Assembly: GCA_000161775.1 (NCBI GenBank)
Contig: GG704596.1
Span: 2,960,115 to 3,024,114, forward strand
From: Ruegeria lacuscaerulensis ITI-1157
Lineage (GTDB): Bacteria; Pseudomonadota; Alphaproteobacteria; Rhodobacterales; Rhodobacteraceae
Direction: 5' to 3'
Length of the DNA stretch: 64,000 nt
Made by a program: the position numbers and the translations under genes. The notes under the pieces are model-generated. The model had not been told where the DNA came from, made no database searches, and saw only the letters and a program-made list of their open reading frames with translations. Shown here piece by piece: positions 18,366 to 27,728 of this stretch (position 1 is its first letter; each line of letters starts with the position of its first letter).

Positions 18366-19544
18366 ATGAACCCTGTTTCCCCGCCGCGCCCCTCTCCTCT
18401 GCCCCGCGCCATCGGCCGCGCGGGACGGTTGGCTGCCGCCGTACTTGCGATTGGCCTGATGCAGCCGGCATCGGCGCAGGAAGACTCCAGCGCGCCGGCC
18501 CCCAAAGTCTCGATCGCGGCGGCCTATACGCAGGAGATCACTGAGGAAGCGACCTTCATCGGCCGCGCCGAGGCGATCAACAAGGTCGACATCATCGCTC
18601 GCGTAAGCGGTTTCCTGGAGAGCCGCGAGGTCGAAGACGGCGCCGAAGTCAAGGAAGGCGACCTGCTGTTCACCATCGAGCCCGACCTCTATCAGGCCAC
18701 GCTCGAGGCGCGGAAGGCCGACCTTGACCGAGCCGAGGCCAATCTGGAACTGGCCAAGGTGGATCTGGCCCGAAAGGAAGAGTTGTTCCGCCGCGAAGCC
18801 ACCCCGGAATCTGAAGTGGACATCGCCCGGGCCAACGAATTGGTGGCCGAGGCCGAGGTCAAGGCCGCACAGGCCGCGATCCGGCAGGCCGAACTGGACC
18901 TGAGCTATACCAGGATCCATGCGCCGTTCGACGGCCGCCTGGGGCGGATCAACGTCAGCGTCGGCGATGTCGTCGGCCCCAACACCGAACCTCTGGTGAC
19001 CCTGATCAGCGAGGCGCCGATCTATGTGACTTTCTCGTTGAACGAGAAACAGTTCACCTCGGTTCTTCAAGCGGTGAACGAAACCGCGTCGACCCTGGCC
19101 GAAAGCGACAAGAGCCCGGTGGTCAAGCTGACCCTGCCCAACGGAACCGAGTTGCCCGAGACCGGCAAGATCGTGTTCGTCGACAACCGGATCGACCCTT
19201 TGACCGGCGCCATCACCCTACGAGCCGAGTTTGAAAACACCGACCGCCTCATCGTCGACGGCGCTTTCGTCAGCGTCCAGATCGAGGCGCTGGAACCCAC
19301 GCTCGAGGTGTTGATCCCTCAGGCCGCCCTGCAACGCGACCAACGCGGCGAGTTCGTTCTGGTCGTGAACGACAAGCAGATGGTCGAGCAGCGGTACATC
19401 ACCACGGGCGACAACGTGGGTTCGGAGGTGATCGTGAAAGAGGGCCTGCGCGAAGGCGAAAGCGTCATCGTCGAAGGGCTGCAGCGGGTGCGCCCCGGGG
19501 TGGCCGTCGACGCGGTCGTCGCCGCAGAACAGCCGGGGGAATAA
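18366..19544 (+). CDS. RND efflux periplasmic adaptor (membrane fusion protein)
   Basis: A 392-residue adaptor of the AcrA/MexE class. A signal peptide ends at ASA-QED (about residue 38). It has a half-motif lipoyl domain ('VSGFLESREVEDGAEVKEGDLLFTIEP'), a long alpha-hairpin (about residues 105-175, rich in Ala/Glu heptads), and beta-barrel segments with 'DLSYTRIHAPFDGRLGRINVSVGDVV'. No lipobox Cys, so it is probably soluble periplasmic rather than lipid-anchored. ATG at 18366 was chosen over an upstream TTG. It is followed three bases later by the RND pump; no outer-membrane factor is in this operon. Confidence 0.92.
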   Translation: MNPVSPPRPSPLPRAIGRAGRLAAAVLAIGLMQPASAQEDSSAPAPKVSIAAAYTQEITEEATFIGRAEAINKVDIIARVSGFLESREVEDGAEVKEGDLLFTIEPDLYQATLEARKADLDRAEANLELAKVDLARKEELFRREATPESEVDIARANELVAEAEVKAAQAAIRQAELDLSYTRIHAPFDGRLGRINVSVGDVVGPNTEPLVTLISEAPIYVTFSLNEKQFTSVLQAVNETASTLAESDKSPVVKLTLPNGTELPETGKIVFVDNRIDPLTGAITLRAEFENTDRLIVDGAFVSVQIEALEPTLEVLIPQAALQRDQRGEFVLVVNDKQMVEQRYITTGDNVGSEVIVKEGLREGESVIVEGLQRVRPGVAVDAVVAAEQPGE

Positions 19545-19547
19545 CCG

Positions 19548-22500
19548 ATGTTTTCCGCCCTGTTCATCAGCCGGCCCAAGCTGGCCTTCGTCATTTCACT
19601 GGTCCTGACGATCATGGGCGCGATCGGCTACATGGTTTTGCCGGTGGCGCAGTTTCCCGACATCACGCCTCCGGTGGTCAGCGTGTCCACGACCTATACG
19701 GGCGCAAATGCCGAAACCGTGGAAAACACCGTAGCCGCCCCGATCGAGGCGCAGGTCAACGGCGTGGACGACATGATCTACATGACTTCCACCTCGTCGG
19801 ACAACGGCTCCTATTCTCTGAACATCACCTTCGAGGTCGGCACCGACCCGGATATCGCCTCGGTCAACGTCCAGAACCGGGTGGCGCAGGCCATGTCGTC
19901 GCTGCCCTCCGAGGTTACCGCGTCGGGGGTCGTGACCCAGAAGGCCTCGACCAACATGCTGCTGCTGGTCACGCTGACCTCGCCCAACGGCACCTACGAC
20001 AGCGTGTTCCTGTCAAACTACGCCTCGATCAACCTCAAGGACGCGCTGGCGCGGGTGCAGGGCGTGGGCAAGGCCGAGGTGCTGACCAACCTGGAATACG
20101 CAATGCGGATCTGGATGGACCCCGACAAGATGGCCGCCCTGTCCATCACGCCGGGTGACGTGATCGCGGCCATTCGCGAGCAGAATATCGAGGTATCGGC
20201 GGGCTCGATCGGCGCGCCGCCGGTGCCCGAGGGCCAAACGTTCCAGTACACGATCAAGACCAAGGGCCGACTGACTTCGGCTGCGGAATTCGGGGACATC
20301 GTGATCCGCGCGGGCGATGCCGGATCGATCGTGCGGGTCCGCGACATCGCGCGGGTCGAACTGGGGGCCCAGTACTATGCCGCCTCCGGTTTCTATCAAG
20401 CCGTGCCGGCCACCGTCATCGGCATCTATCAGGCGCCGGGCGCCAATGCGCTGGCTGTGTCCGAGCGGGTCCAGGCGGAACTGGAGCGCCTGTCGCGCGC
20501 CTTCCCGACGGATGTGGAATACGACGTTCCCTTCAATACCACCGATTTCGTCGAACAATCCCTCAACGACGTGGTATCGACGCTGGTTCTGACCTTCACC
20601 CTGGTTATCTCGGTCGTGTTCGTGTTTCTGGGCAGTTGGCGGGCGACGATCATTCCGGCGGTGGCCATTCCGGTTTCGCTGATCGGGACATTCGCCTTCC
20701 TGCTGCTGTTCGGCATGTCGCTGAACACGATCTCTCTGTTCGCGCTGGTGCTGGCCATCGGCATCGTGGTCGATGACGCCATCGTGGTCGTCGAGAACGT
20801 GGAACGCATCATCGCCGAGGAAGGCCTGCCGCCCGCCGAGGCGACGCGCAAGGCGATGGGCCAGATCACCGGCCCCGTCATCGCGACCACGCTGGTTCTG
20901 CTGGCGGTGTTCGTGCCCGTGACCTTCATGCCCGGGATCTTGGGGCGGCTGTATTCGCAGTTCGCGGTCACCATTTCCACCGCGGTCGTGATCTCGTCGA
21001 TCAACGCGCTGACCCTGTCGCCGGCTCTGTGTGGGCTGGTTCTGCGGGCACGGTCCGGCCCGCCCAAGGGCCTGCTGGCGGTGTTCGAGCGCTTCATCGG
21101 CTCGACGCGCGCAGGCTATGTGGCCATCGTGCGCAAATTGCTGATCATTCCCGTGGTCTCGCTGGGCATCATCGCCGGGTTCGCCTTTGGCGGCGTGACC
21201 ATCATGTCGAACACGTCCAGCGGCTTCCTGCCGCTTGAGGACAACGGTTACCTGTTCGTCGACATCCAACTGCCCGATGCGGCCACCCTTGAACGCACCG
21301 AAGCCGTCTCGAAACGCGTCGATGACCAGATCCGCGAGATTCCGGGCGTGGCCAACACCGTGCTGATCAACGGTTTCTCGATCCTGAACGGCACCACCAC
21401 CAACGGGGCCGCGGTCTTCGTGAACCTCGACAACTGGGATGACCGCCAGGACGAGGACCTGAGTGCGGAGGCCATTCTGCAGAAGGTTCTGGCCATCGCG
21501 AACCGCGAAGCCGCGGCCTCGATCGTGGCTTTCAACCCGCCGCCGATCCAGGGCCTGGGCATGTCGGCCGGTGTGGAAATGGAGGTGCAGCAAACCGGTG
21601 GCGGCTCGCCGCAGGATCTGGCTGCGGCGGTCGGGTCCTTTGTCTATGCCGCCAACCAGAGGCCGGAAATCGGACAGGCCTACACGACCTTCCGCGCCAA
21701 CGTTCCGCAGCTGTTCGTGGATCTGGACCGCGAGAAGGCCAAGACCCTGAAAGTGTCCGTGGCCGAGATCTTCCAGACCATGCAGGCGCAGTTGGGCTCG
21801 TACTATGTCAACGACTTCAACCTGTTCGGCCGTGTCTATCGCGTGATGATCCAGGCCGAGGGCTCGTATCGCGACAATGTCGAGGACATCTCGAACCTGT
21901 ATGTGCGCTCGACCGAGGGCAAGATGGTGCCACTGGGCACGCTGATCGACGTCGAAAACGTACTGGGGCCGGTTTTGCTGAAACGGCACAACCTGTTCCG
22001 CTCGGCCACGGTGACGGCGGTGCCGGCCGAAGGGTTGTCGACCGGAGACGCCATCGCCGTGATGACCGAGGAATCGGCCACCGCCCTGCCCCCCGGCTAT
22101 GCGTTCGAATGGACCGGCACGGCGCAGCAGCAGCTGGCCTCGGGCGGGCTGGTCGTGGTGATCCTGGGGCTGGCGATCCTGTTCGGCTATCTGTTCCTGG
22201 TGGGGCAATACGAAAGCTGGACCATGCCGGTTTCGATCCTGCTGTCGGTGATCGTCGCCTTGTTCGGCGCGGTCGCGGCGGTGGCGATCGTGGGCAGCGA
22301 CATCAACCTCTATACGCAGATCGGGATGATCATGCTGGTGGGGCTTGCGTCGAAAAACGGCATTCTGATCGTGGAATTCGCGATGGAGCAGCGCGCCAAG
22401 GGCATGTCCATCAAAGAGGCCGCCGCCGAGGCCGCCCATCAGCGGTTCCGGGCCGTGATGATGACCGCGCTGTCCTTCCTGTTGGGCGTCGTGCCGCTGC

Positions 22501-22682
22501 TGGCGGCCAACGGCGCCGGTGCGGCCAGCCAGAAGGCCATCGGCGTGGCCGTGTTCGGCGGCATGCTGGCGGCCACGCTGGTCGGCGTGATCGTGGTTCC
22601 GGTTCTTTACGCCGTGATGCAGGGCCTGCGGGAATGGATCAAGGGCAGCAAGGGCTCGGGGCCATCCGAGGAAACGGCCTGA
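19548..22682 (+). CDS. RND (HAE1/MexF-type) multidrug efflux permease
   Basis: A 1044-residue inner-membrane pump with 12 helices and two large periplasmic loops. The proton-relay Asp pair lies in helix 4 ('[19 protein letters not shown]'), and '[14 protein letters not shown]' in the second half is the HAE1 signature. The start '[20 protein letters not shown]' is typical. Length matches AcrB/MexF. It forms an operon with the adaptor just upstream. Substrates cannot be read from sequence; the TolC-like partner may be the NodT-type lipoprotein at 27729 or lie elsewhere. Confidence 0.94.
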   Translation: MFSALFISRPKLAFVISLVLTIMGAIGYMVLPVAQFPDITPPVVSVSTTYTGANAETVENTVAAPIEAQVNGVDDMIYMTSTSSDNGSYSLNITFEVGTDPDIASVNVQNRVAQAMSSLPSEVTASGVVTQKASTNMLLLVTLTSPNGTYDSVFLSNYASINLKDALARVQGVGKAEVLTNLEYAMRIWMDPDKMAALSITPGDVIAAIREQNIEVSAGSIGAPPVPEGQTFQYTIKTKGRLTSAAEFGDIVIRAGDAGSIVRVRDIARVELGAQYYAASGFYQAVPATVIGIYQAPGANALAVSERVQAELERLSRAFPTDVEYDVPFNTTDFVEQSLNDVVSTLVLTFTLVISVVFVFLGSWRATIIPAVAIPVSLIGTFAFLLLFGMSLNTISLFALVLAIGIVVDDAIVVVENVERIIAEEGLPPAEATRKAMGQITGPVIATTLVLLAVFVPVTFMPGILGRLYSQFAVTISTAVVISSINALTLSPALCGLVLRARSGPPKGLLAVFERFIGSTRAGYVAIVRKLLIIPVVSLGIIAGFAFGGVTIMSNTSSGFLPLEDNGYLFVDIQLPDAATLERTEAVSKRVDDQIREIPGVANTVLINGFSILNGTTTNGAAVFVNLDNWDDRQDEDLSAEAILQKVLAIANREAAASIVAFNPPPIQGLGMSAGVEMEVQQTGGGSPQDLAAAVGSFVYAANQRPEIGQAYTTFRANVPQLFVDLDREKAKTLKVSVAEIFQTMQAQLGSYYVNDFNLFGRVYRVMIQAEGSYRDNVEDISNLYVRSTEGKMVPLGTLIDVENVLGPVLLKRHNLFRSATVTAVPAEGLSTGDAIAVMTEESATALPPGYAFEWTGTAQQQLASGGLVVVILGLAILFGYLFLVGQYESWTMPVSILLSVIVALFGAVAAVAIVGSDINLYTQIGMIMLVGLASKNGILIVEFAMEQRAKGMSIKEAAAEAAHQRFRAVMMTALSFLLGVVPLLAANGAGAASQKAIGVAVFGGMLAATLVGVIVVPVLYAVMQGLREWIKGSKGSGPSEETA

Positions 22683-22705
22683 GCCCCCGACGGTGGAAAA
22701 AGTCA

Positions 22706-22735
22706 AACGCCCCGCTGATGCGGGGCGTTATTTTC
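22706..22735 (+). terminator. Terminator of the RND efflux operon
   Basis: Ten-bp perfect stem AACGCCCCGC / GCGGGGCGTT with a TGAT loop, followed by ATTTTC. It also lies just past the end of the convergent glpD gene. Confidence 0.88.
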
Positions 22736-22752
22736 TGGCATCCACGATGTGA

Positions 22753-24348
22753 TCAGCCCGCCAGCGCGGGTTCTGCCTGACGCCGCGCCTGCATCCACGC
22801 GTCCAGCCGCGCGACCTGATCGGCGCTCAGGCGCAGGCCCAGCTTGTTGCGCCGCCAGATCACATCCTGCGCGGTGCGCGCATATTCCTTGTCCATCAGC
22901 CAGGTCACTTCGCGCTCGGTCAGGGTCGCCCCGAAATCTTCGCCCAGATCCGTGGCTGATTTTGCATCGCCCAGGATCAGCCGCGCCTCGGTGCCATAGG
23001 CGCGCACCAACCGACGTGCCCAGTTCTGGGTCAGAAAGGCGTAATCGGCCATCAAGCCGTCGATCAGGCCTTGCACCCCATCCACCGGGAAATCTCCGCC
23101 CGGCAGGGCAACGCCCGCGGTCCAGGGGCCAGGCAGGTCCGGGAAATGCTCGGCGACCTTGTCCATCGCGCTTTCGGCCAGCCGGCGATAGGTGGTGATC
23201 TTGCCCCCGAAAATATTCAGAACCGGCGCGCCGCCTTCGGCATCCACCTTCAACGTATAGTCCCGCGTCGCCGCCGTGGCGCTTTGCGCGCCGTCGTCAT
23301 ACAGGGGCCGCACGCCCGAATAGGTCCAGACGATCTGATCCCGCGTGACGGGTTCCTTGAAGTATTTCGACGCGAAGGCGCACAGATAGTCCTGCTCGGC
23401 CTCGGTGCAGACGGGCGGTTCCGACGGATCGGGGTGGTCCTGGTCGGTGGTGCCGATCAGGGTGAAATCCTGCTCGTAGGGGATGGCAAAGATGATGCGG
23501 CCGTCCTCGCCCTGAAAGAAATAGCATTTGTCATGGTCATACAGGCGCGGCACCACGATATGGCTGCCCCGCACCAGCCGGACCCCCTCGCGCGAGTTCG
23601 AGCGGATCTTGGTGCGGATGATGTCGCCGACCCAAGGCCCGCCCGCGTTGATCAGCATCCGGGCGCGCATCTCGCGGGTCTCGCCGCTGTCGCAATCCTG
23701 CACGGTGATCCGCCAGACGCCCCCGGCCCGCTCGGCCGACAGGACCTTGGTGCGCACCATGATCCGCGCCCCGCGCGCCTCGGCGTCGCGGGCGTTCAGA
23801 ACCACTAGGCGGGAATCCTCGACCCAGCAGTCCGAGTATTCATAAGCGGTTTCGAAGCGGTCCTGCAGCGGCGCCCCCTCGGGCGCGGTGCGCAGGTTCA
23901 GCGACGTCGTGCCGGGCAGGATCTTGCGCCCGCCCAGGTGGTCATACATGAACAGGCCCAGACGGATCAGCCATGCAGGCCGGCGCCCCTTCATCCACGG
24001 CATGACGGTCCCCAACAGGCGCGACGTGGGGGTTTCCGAGTCGAACCGCATGTCGGGGTGGTAGGGCAGCACGAACCGCATCGGCCAACTGATATGCGGC
24101 ATGGCGCGCAGCAGGGTTTCCCGCTCGATCAACGCTTCGCGTACCAGGCGGAACTCGAAATATTCCAGATATCGCAGCCCCCCGTGGAACAGCTTGGTCG
24201 AGGCCGAAGACGTGGCCGAGGCCAGGTCGTTCATTTCGGCCAGCGCCACCGACAGGCCGCGACCCGCCGCATCGCGGGCAATGCCGCATCCGTTGATGCC
24301 GCCGCCAATAATGAAAAGATCGGTGATCGGGGTGTCGTCCTGTGCCAT
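22753..24348 (-). CDS. glpD: Glycerol-3-phosphate dehydrogenase (FAD-dependent, respiratory)
   Basis: A 531-residue flavoenzyme oxidising glycerol 3-phosphate to dihydroxyacetone phosphate and passing electrons to quinone at the inner membrane. The FAD-binding Rossmann motif is 'IIGGGINGCGIARDAAGRG' (residues 13-31), followed by 'SSASTKLFHGGLRYLE', a GlpD hallmark, and the late 'IFGGKITTYRRLAE' segment. The C-terminal DAO_C domain is complete. The ATG at 24348 gives the standard length; a longer frame runs through the regulatory region and was rejected. It is divergent from a GlpR-type repressor with a 227-base gap containing repeated candidate operators. Confidence 0.94.
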   Translation of the reverse strand: MAQDDTPITDLFIIGGGINGCGIARDAAGRGLSVALAEMNDLASATSSASTKLFHGGLRYLEYFEFRLVREALIERETLLRAMPHISWPMRFVLPYHPDMRFDSETPTSRLLGTVMPWMKGRRPAWLIRLGLFMYDHLGGRKILPGTTSLNLRTAPEGAPLQDRFETAYEYSDCWVEDSRLVVLNARDAEARGARIMVRTKVLSAERAGGVWRITVQDCDSGETREMRARMLINAGGPWVGDIIRTKIRSNSREGVRLVRGSHIVVPRLYDHDKCYFFQGEDGRIIFAIPYEQDFTLIGTTDQDHPDPSEPPVCTEAEQDYLCAFASKYFKEPVTRDQIVWTYSGVRPLYDDGAQSATAATRDYTLKVDAEGGAPVLNIFGGKITTYRRLAESAMDKVAEHFPDLPGPWTAGVALPGGDFPVDGVQGLIDGLMADYAFLTQNWARRLVRAYGTEARLILGDAKSATDLGEDFGATLTEREVTWLMDKEYARTAQDVIWRRNKLGLRLSADQVARLDAWMQARRQAEPALAG

Positions 24349-24399
24349 CTGAGCGTGATTCCATATTGCCCGGAAGATGTGCGCATTAACGCCACCACG

Positions 24400-24553
24400 G
24401 TTCGTTTGGTCAAGGTTTATGTTCGCTTTTATTCCTTGCGGACCCCAGATGAAGGGTCGGGAATCCAGAGATTTGCCGATCTTTCCGCGCAACGGGACGG
24501 GTCGCGCGCCGATACAGGCTTGCGAAATCACGCAAAAACGACCAAAAACGAAC
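24400..24553. promoter_or_regulatory. Candidate GlpR operator region between glpD and the DeoR-type repressor
   Basis: GTTCGTTTGGTC at 24400-24411 recurs in inverted orientation as GACCAAAAACGAAC at 24540-24553. A second GTTCGCTTTT begins at 24421, exactly 21 bases after the first. Next to the repressor start, CAAAAACGA is repeated at 24533 and 24543, ten bases apart. Spacing by one and two helical turns fits a DeoR-family repressor binding in tandem at both divergent promoters. Confidence 0.55.
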
Positions 24554-24575
24554 ACAGCCTCGGATCGGAGTCCCC

Positions 24576-25337
24576 ATGTCGCTGTCCTTCCGCCAAACCG
24601 ACATCCTTGAACTGGCCAAACGGAACGGGCGCGTTTCGGTTGATGACCTGGCCGAGCGCTTCGGGGTCACGGTTCAGACCATCCGCCGCGATCTGACCGA
24701 GCTGGCCGAGGCCGGAAAGCTGGACCGGGTGCATGGTGGCGCGGTGCTGCGGTCGGGCGTGACCAATATCGGCTATGAGGACCGGCGCGACCTGAACGAA
24801 GAGGCCAAAGCGCGCATTGCCCGGCGCTGCGCGGCCGATATCCCCGACGGTGCCTCGGTGTTTCTGAACATCGGAACCTCGACCGAGGCCGTCGCGCGCC
24901 AGTTGCTGGGCCACAAGAACCTGATGGTGGTCACCAACAACATGAACGTCGCCAACATCCTGGTCGAGAACCCCGACTGCCAGATCGTCGTGGCCGGCGG
25001 CATTCTGCGCCGCGCCGATGGCGGTCTGATCGGAAATCTGACCGTGAACACGATCCGCCAGTTCAAGTTCGATCACGCGATCATCGGCTGTTCCGCCCTG
25101 GATACCGAAGGCGATCTGCTGGATTTCGATTTTCAGGAGGTCAGCGTCAGCCAAACGATCATCGCCCAGGCCCGGAGGGTGTGGCTGGTGGCGGATGGGT
25201 CAAAGTTTCAGCGCTCGGCGCCTGCCCGCATCGCCTCGCTGGCCGAGATCGACGCCTTCTACACCGACGCCACCCCCCCGGCGCCGCTGCCGGACCGCTG
25301 CAGGGAATGGCAGACCCGTCTGGTGATCTGCCGCTGA
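24576..25337 (+). CDS. glpR: DeoR family transcriptional repressor, GlpR-like
   Basis: A 253-residue regulator. The N-terminal helix-turn-helix ('VSVDDLAERFGVTVQTIRRDLTELAEAG', residues 20-47) is the DeoR signature. The C-terminal sugar-phosphate sensor (DeoRC) carries 'FLNIGTSTEAVARQLLGHKNLMVVTNNMNVA' and a late 'ADGSKFQRSAP'. Divergence from glpD and the long match to GlpR-type proteins suggest it represses glycerol-phosphate genes and is released by glycerol 3-phosphate. No glpF/K or ABC uptake genes are present here, so other targets must lie elsewhere. Confidence 0.85.
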   Translation: MSLSFRQTDILELAKRNGRVSVDDLAERFGVTVQTIRRDLTELAEAGKLDRVHGGAVLRSGVTNIGYEDRRDLNEEAKARIARRCAADIPDGASVFLNIGTSTEAVARQLLGHKNLMVVTNNMNVANILVENPDCQIVVAGGILRRADGGLIGNLTVNTIRQFKFDHAIIGCSALDTEGDLLDFDFQEVSVSQTIIAQARRVWLVADGSKFQRSAPARIASLAEIDAFYTDATPPAPLPDRCREWQTRLVICR

Positions 25338-25436
25338 CGGCCGTCCGCGGCCATCGTCGGCAAAGCTTGCCAGATGGCCGACCGCCTGCCGCTATCGCGT
25401 GACCTGCATCATCGCACGGGAAGGGAGGACCGGGCC

Positions 25437-25592
25437 ATGATCGCACTTTTGTTTGCGCTTTTGGCGGCCGTGATGGCCTTGAATTACTTTGGAAGACCCC
25501 GGATCGGCACCGCCGTGTTCTTCTTCACGCTGGCGTTGAGCGTCTATTGGCTGAAATACCACGCCACCAGCCAACTGAGCATTCAGTTGTAG
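25437..25592 (+). CDS. Small membrane protein (DUF5993-like)
   Basis: A 51-residue protein with two short hydrophobic helices ('MIALLFALLAAVMALNYF' and 'TAVFFFTLALSVYWLKYH'). A GGGAGG ribosome binding site lies 8 bases upstream. Small proteins of this shape (DUF5993) sit next to DsbB-like genes in many proteobacteria, as here. Its TAG stop is part of the AGGAGG that serves the next gene, so the two are tightly coupled. Function unknown; possibly an accessory subunit of the DsbB-like protein. Confidence 0.75.
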   Translation: MIALLFALLAAVMALNYFGRPRIGTAVFFFTLALSVYWLKYHATSQLSIQL

Positions 25593-25601
25593 GAGGCACC
25601 G

Positions 25602-26171
25602 ATGACACCGGACCTGTCCCGTACGTTGAATGCCATCGGCATGCTGGCCGTCAGCCTGGTGCTGGTGCTGGCCTATGTCTATCAGCTGGCGCTGTATGAG
25701 CTGCCCTGCCCGCTGTGCCTGCTGCAACGGGTGGGTTTCGTGGCGGTGGGCGTCGGGCTGGGGCTGAACCTGCTGTACGGGCCGCGGCCGCAGCACTATG
25801 CGATGATGCTGATCGCGGCGCTCTATGGCGGCAGCGTCTCGGTCCGGCAGATCCTGCTGCATATCGTGCCGGGAACCGGCCATTATGGGTCGCCGGTTCT
25901 GGGTCTGCACTACTACACCTGGGCCGCGATCTGCTTTTTCCTGATCCTGCTGGGCACTGCGATCATGCTGATGTTCGACCGGCAATATGTCGATGACCGC
26001 CGCGCCCAGCCGCGCTTTGGCGGCAACAGGCTGGCGAAGGTCGCGTTCTTCATCATGCTGGGTCTTGCGGTTCTGAACGCTGGTTCGACGCTGCTGGAAT
26101 GCGGTCCGGGCGTCTGCGCGGACCCCCCCACCGACTACAAACTGATTGACGACCTGGACCCGGGAAACTGA
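25602..26171 (+). CDS. Disulfide bond formation protein B (DsbB-like)
   Basis: A 189-residue inner-membrane protein with about five hydrophobic segments. The first cysteine pair is C36-PLC-C39 in 'LYELPCPLCLLQRVGF', matching the CxxC plus following Gln-Arg of DsbB, which hands electrons to quinone. The second periplasmic pair of E. coli DsbB (C104/C130) is not in its usual loop; instead Cys167 and Cys172 occur near the C-terminus ('LLECGPGVCADPP'). It therefore belongs to a DsbB subgroup with a rearranged second redox centre, and its partner may not be canonical DsbA. Located between a DUF5993-like gene and a DUF3302 gene. Confidence 0.8.
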   Translation: MTPDLSRTLNAIGMLAVSLVLVLAYVYQLALYELPCPLCLLQRVGFVAVGVGLGLNLLYGPRPQHYAMMLIAALYGGSVSVRQILLHIVPGTGHYGSPVLGLHYYTWAAICFFLILLGTAIMLMFDRQYVDDRRAQPRFGGNRLAKVAFFIMLGLAVLNAGSTLLECGPGVCADPPTDYKLIDDLDPGN

Positions 26172-26205
26172 CCAAGGGGCCACCGGCCCGGAAGGAGGCG
26201 CGAAG

Positions 26206-26559
26206 ATGGGACTGCTGGGACAACCGTTGGGCTATTATGACTATCTGACACTCGTTGCGCTGATCCTGTTGCTGGCGGCGGTGATGGCGCTGTTTCTGTT
26301 CATCATGGGTCTGCCCGGCCGGATCGCGATCAAGCGCAACCATCCACATGCCGAGGCGGTCAAGATGATGGGCTGGATGGGGTTCTTGGCCGTGATCCCT
26401 TGGGTCCATGCCTTCATCTGGGCCTATCACGACGGGATGACCGTCGATATCCGCCGCCTGCCCGAAGGCGAGCGAGAAGCGATCCGCAAGGAGATCGAAC
26501 GCCTTGGCGGACAGGTCAAGGACGAGTACCGGGTGCCCGTGGCGCCGAAAGAAAGCTGA
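26206..26559 (+). CDS. DUF3302 (YiaW-like) inner membrane protein
   Basis: A 117-residue protein with two or three hydrophobic helices ('YYDYLTLVALILLLAAVMALFLFIMGLPG' and 'MMGWMGFLAVIPWVHAFIWAYHDG') and a charged cytoplasmic tail. It resembles YiaW/DUF3302, which in E. coli accompanies the HlyD-family protein YiaV; the next gene here is a YiaV-like protein, so the pairing is conserved. The ATG at 26206 has GAAGGAGG upstream. Function of the pair is unproven. Confidence 0.75.
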   Translation: MGLLGQPLGYYDYLTLVALILLLAAVMALFLFIMGLPGRIAIKRNHPHAEAVKMMGWMGFLAVIPWVHAFIWAYHDGMTVDIRRLPEGEREAIRKEIERLGGQVKDEYRVPVAPKES

Positions 26560-26580
26560 AGCCAAAGGACCCAAAGCATC

Positions 26581-27726
26581 ATGTTCGTCGCCCTCGGCAT
26601 CACGCTTTTCTACATCATTTTTGTCTGGTTCATTTTCTTCAAAGCACAATGGCTCAAGTTCAACATTGTCTGGGGGATCGTGTCGTTCTGGGTCGGCGCG
26701 CATCTGCTGCTGATCTTCCTGGTCGCGCTGCGGTTCTTCCAACCCTTCTCGATCGACAGCCACGTGGTGCGGTCCACCATCCAGATCGTGCCGAAACTGA
26801 CACAACCGACCATCCTGACCGAGGTCTTGGTCGAACCCAACACGCCCATCACCAAGGGTGATCCGCTGTACCGGTTTGATGACACGGTGTTCAAGCTGGC
26901 CGTCGAGAACGCGCAGGCCCAACTGGTGGCTGCCGAGCAAAACGCCAAGATCCTTGAACAGGACGTAATCGCCGCAACCGAGGCGGTGGAGCGTGCCAAT
27001 GCCCAGCTGGCCTATGCGATGACGCAGAAGGCGCGCTATGAAAACCTTGTGCCTGCCGGGGGCGCGCGTCAGGACGAACTGGACCGCTGGACCGAGCAAG
27101 TGACCGAGGATCAGGCGGCGGTCAAACAGGCCGAGGCCAATCTGAAAAAGGCGCAACTGGCGCAGGCCTCTCAGATCGACGGGGTGAATACCGGGATCGT
27201 GCAGGCCAAGGCGCAGCTGGCCGAGGCGCAGTATTTCCTGGACAACACGACGATCTACGCCCCCGAAAACGGCATGATCGTCTCGCAACAGGCCCGTCCC
27301 GGCCTTGTGGTCGGGGATATCCGCCTTGGGGCCATCGCCAGCTTCGTGATCGAAGATTCGCCCTATATCCTGGCCACATTCCGTCAGCAGAACCTGAAAT
27401 TCGTCGAACCCGGTCAGCCCGTCGAAGTCGCGCTGGACCTCTATCCGGGTGAAATTCTGTCCGGCAAGGTCGAGGCCATCTGGTGGGCCACCCGGCAGGG
27501 GCAATACCTGCCCTCCGGCCGCCTGCCGGGGTTCGAACTGCCCAAAGTTCCCGGGCGCATCGCAGTGCAGATTTCGGTCGACGTCCCCGAAGGGCATACC
27601 TTCCCCGCCGGGGGGCACGCGGCCGTGGCCATCTATACCGGGCAAGGCAAAAGCTTCGAGTTTCTGCGGCGCATCAACATCCGCCTCTATTCCTTCGCCA
27701 ACTTCATCCGACCGTTGGATATCTGA
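26581..27726 (+). CDS. HlyD-family secretion/adaptor protein (YiaV-like)
   Basis: A 381-residue protein anchored by two N-terminal membrane helices ('GITLFYIIFVWFIFFKAQWLKFN' and 'VSFWVGAHLLLIFLVALRFF'), then a lipoyl half-motif ('PTILTEVLVEPNTPITKGDPLYRFDD'), a coiled-coil hairpin rich in Gln/Ala/Glu (about residues 115-205) and a barrel with 'TTIYAPENGMIVSQQARPGLVVGD'. This matches the YiaV/EmrA-like adaptors. The gene follows the DUF3302 gene by 21 bases and precedes an outer-membrane factor by two bases, but no inner-membrane ABC or MFS pump is present in the operon. Confidence 0.85.
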   Translation: MFVALGITLFYIIFVWFIFFKAQWLKFNIVWGIVSFWVGAHLLLIFLVALRFFQPFSIDSHVVRSTIQIVPKLTQPTILTEVLVEPNTPITKGDPLYRFDDTVFKLAVENAQAQLVAAEQNAKILEQDVIAATEAVERANAQLAYAMTQKARYENLVPAGGARQDELDRWTEQVTEDQAAVKQAEANLKKAQLAQASQIDGVNTGIVQAKAQLAEAQYFLDNTTIYAPENGMIVSQQARPGLVVGDIRLGAIASFVIEDSPYILATFRQQNLKFVEPGQPVEVALDLYPGEILSGKVEAIWWATRQGQYLPSGRLPGFELPKVPGRIAVQISVDVPEGHTFPAGGHAAVAIYTGQGKSFEFLRRINIRLYSFANFIRPLDI

Positions 27727-27728
27727 GC

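Noticed and set aside
20013..22706. An 897-codon open frame on the minus strand across the RND permease gene
   Set aside because: Composition is His/Arg/Gln-rich antisense reading of a GC-rich gene; the plus-strand frame carries all RND motifs.
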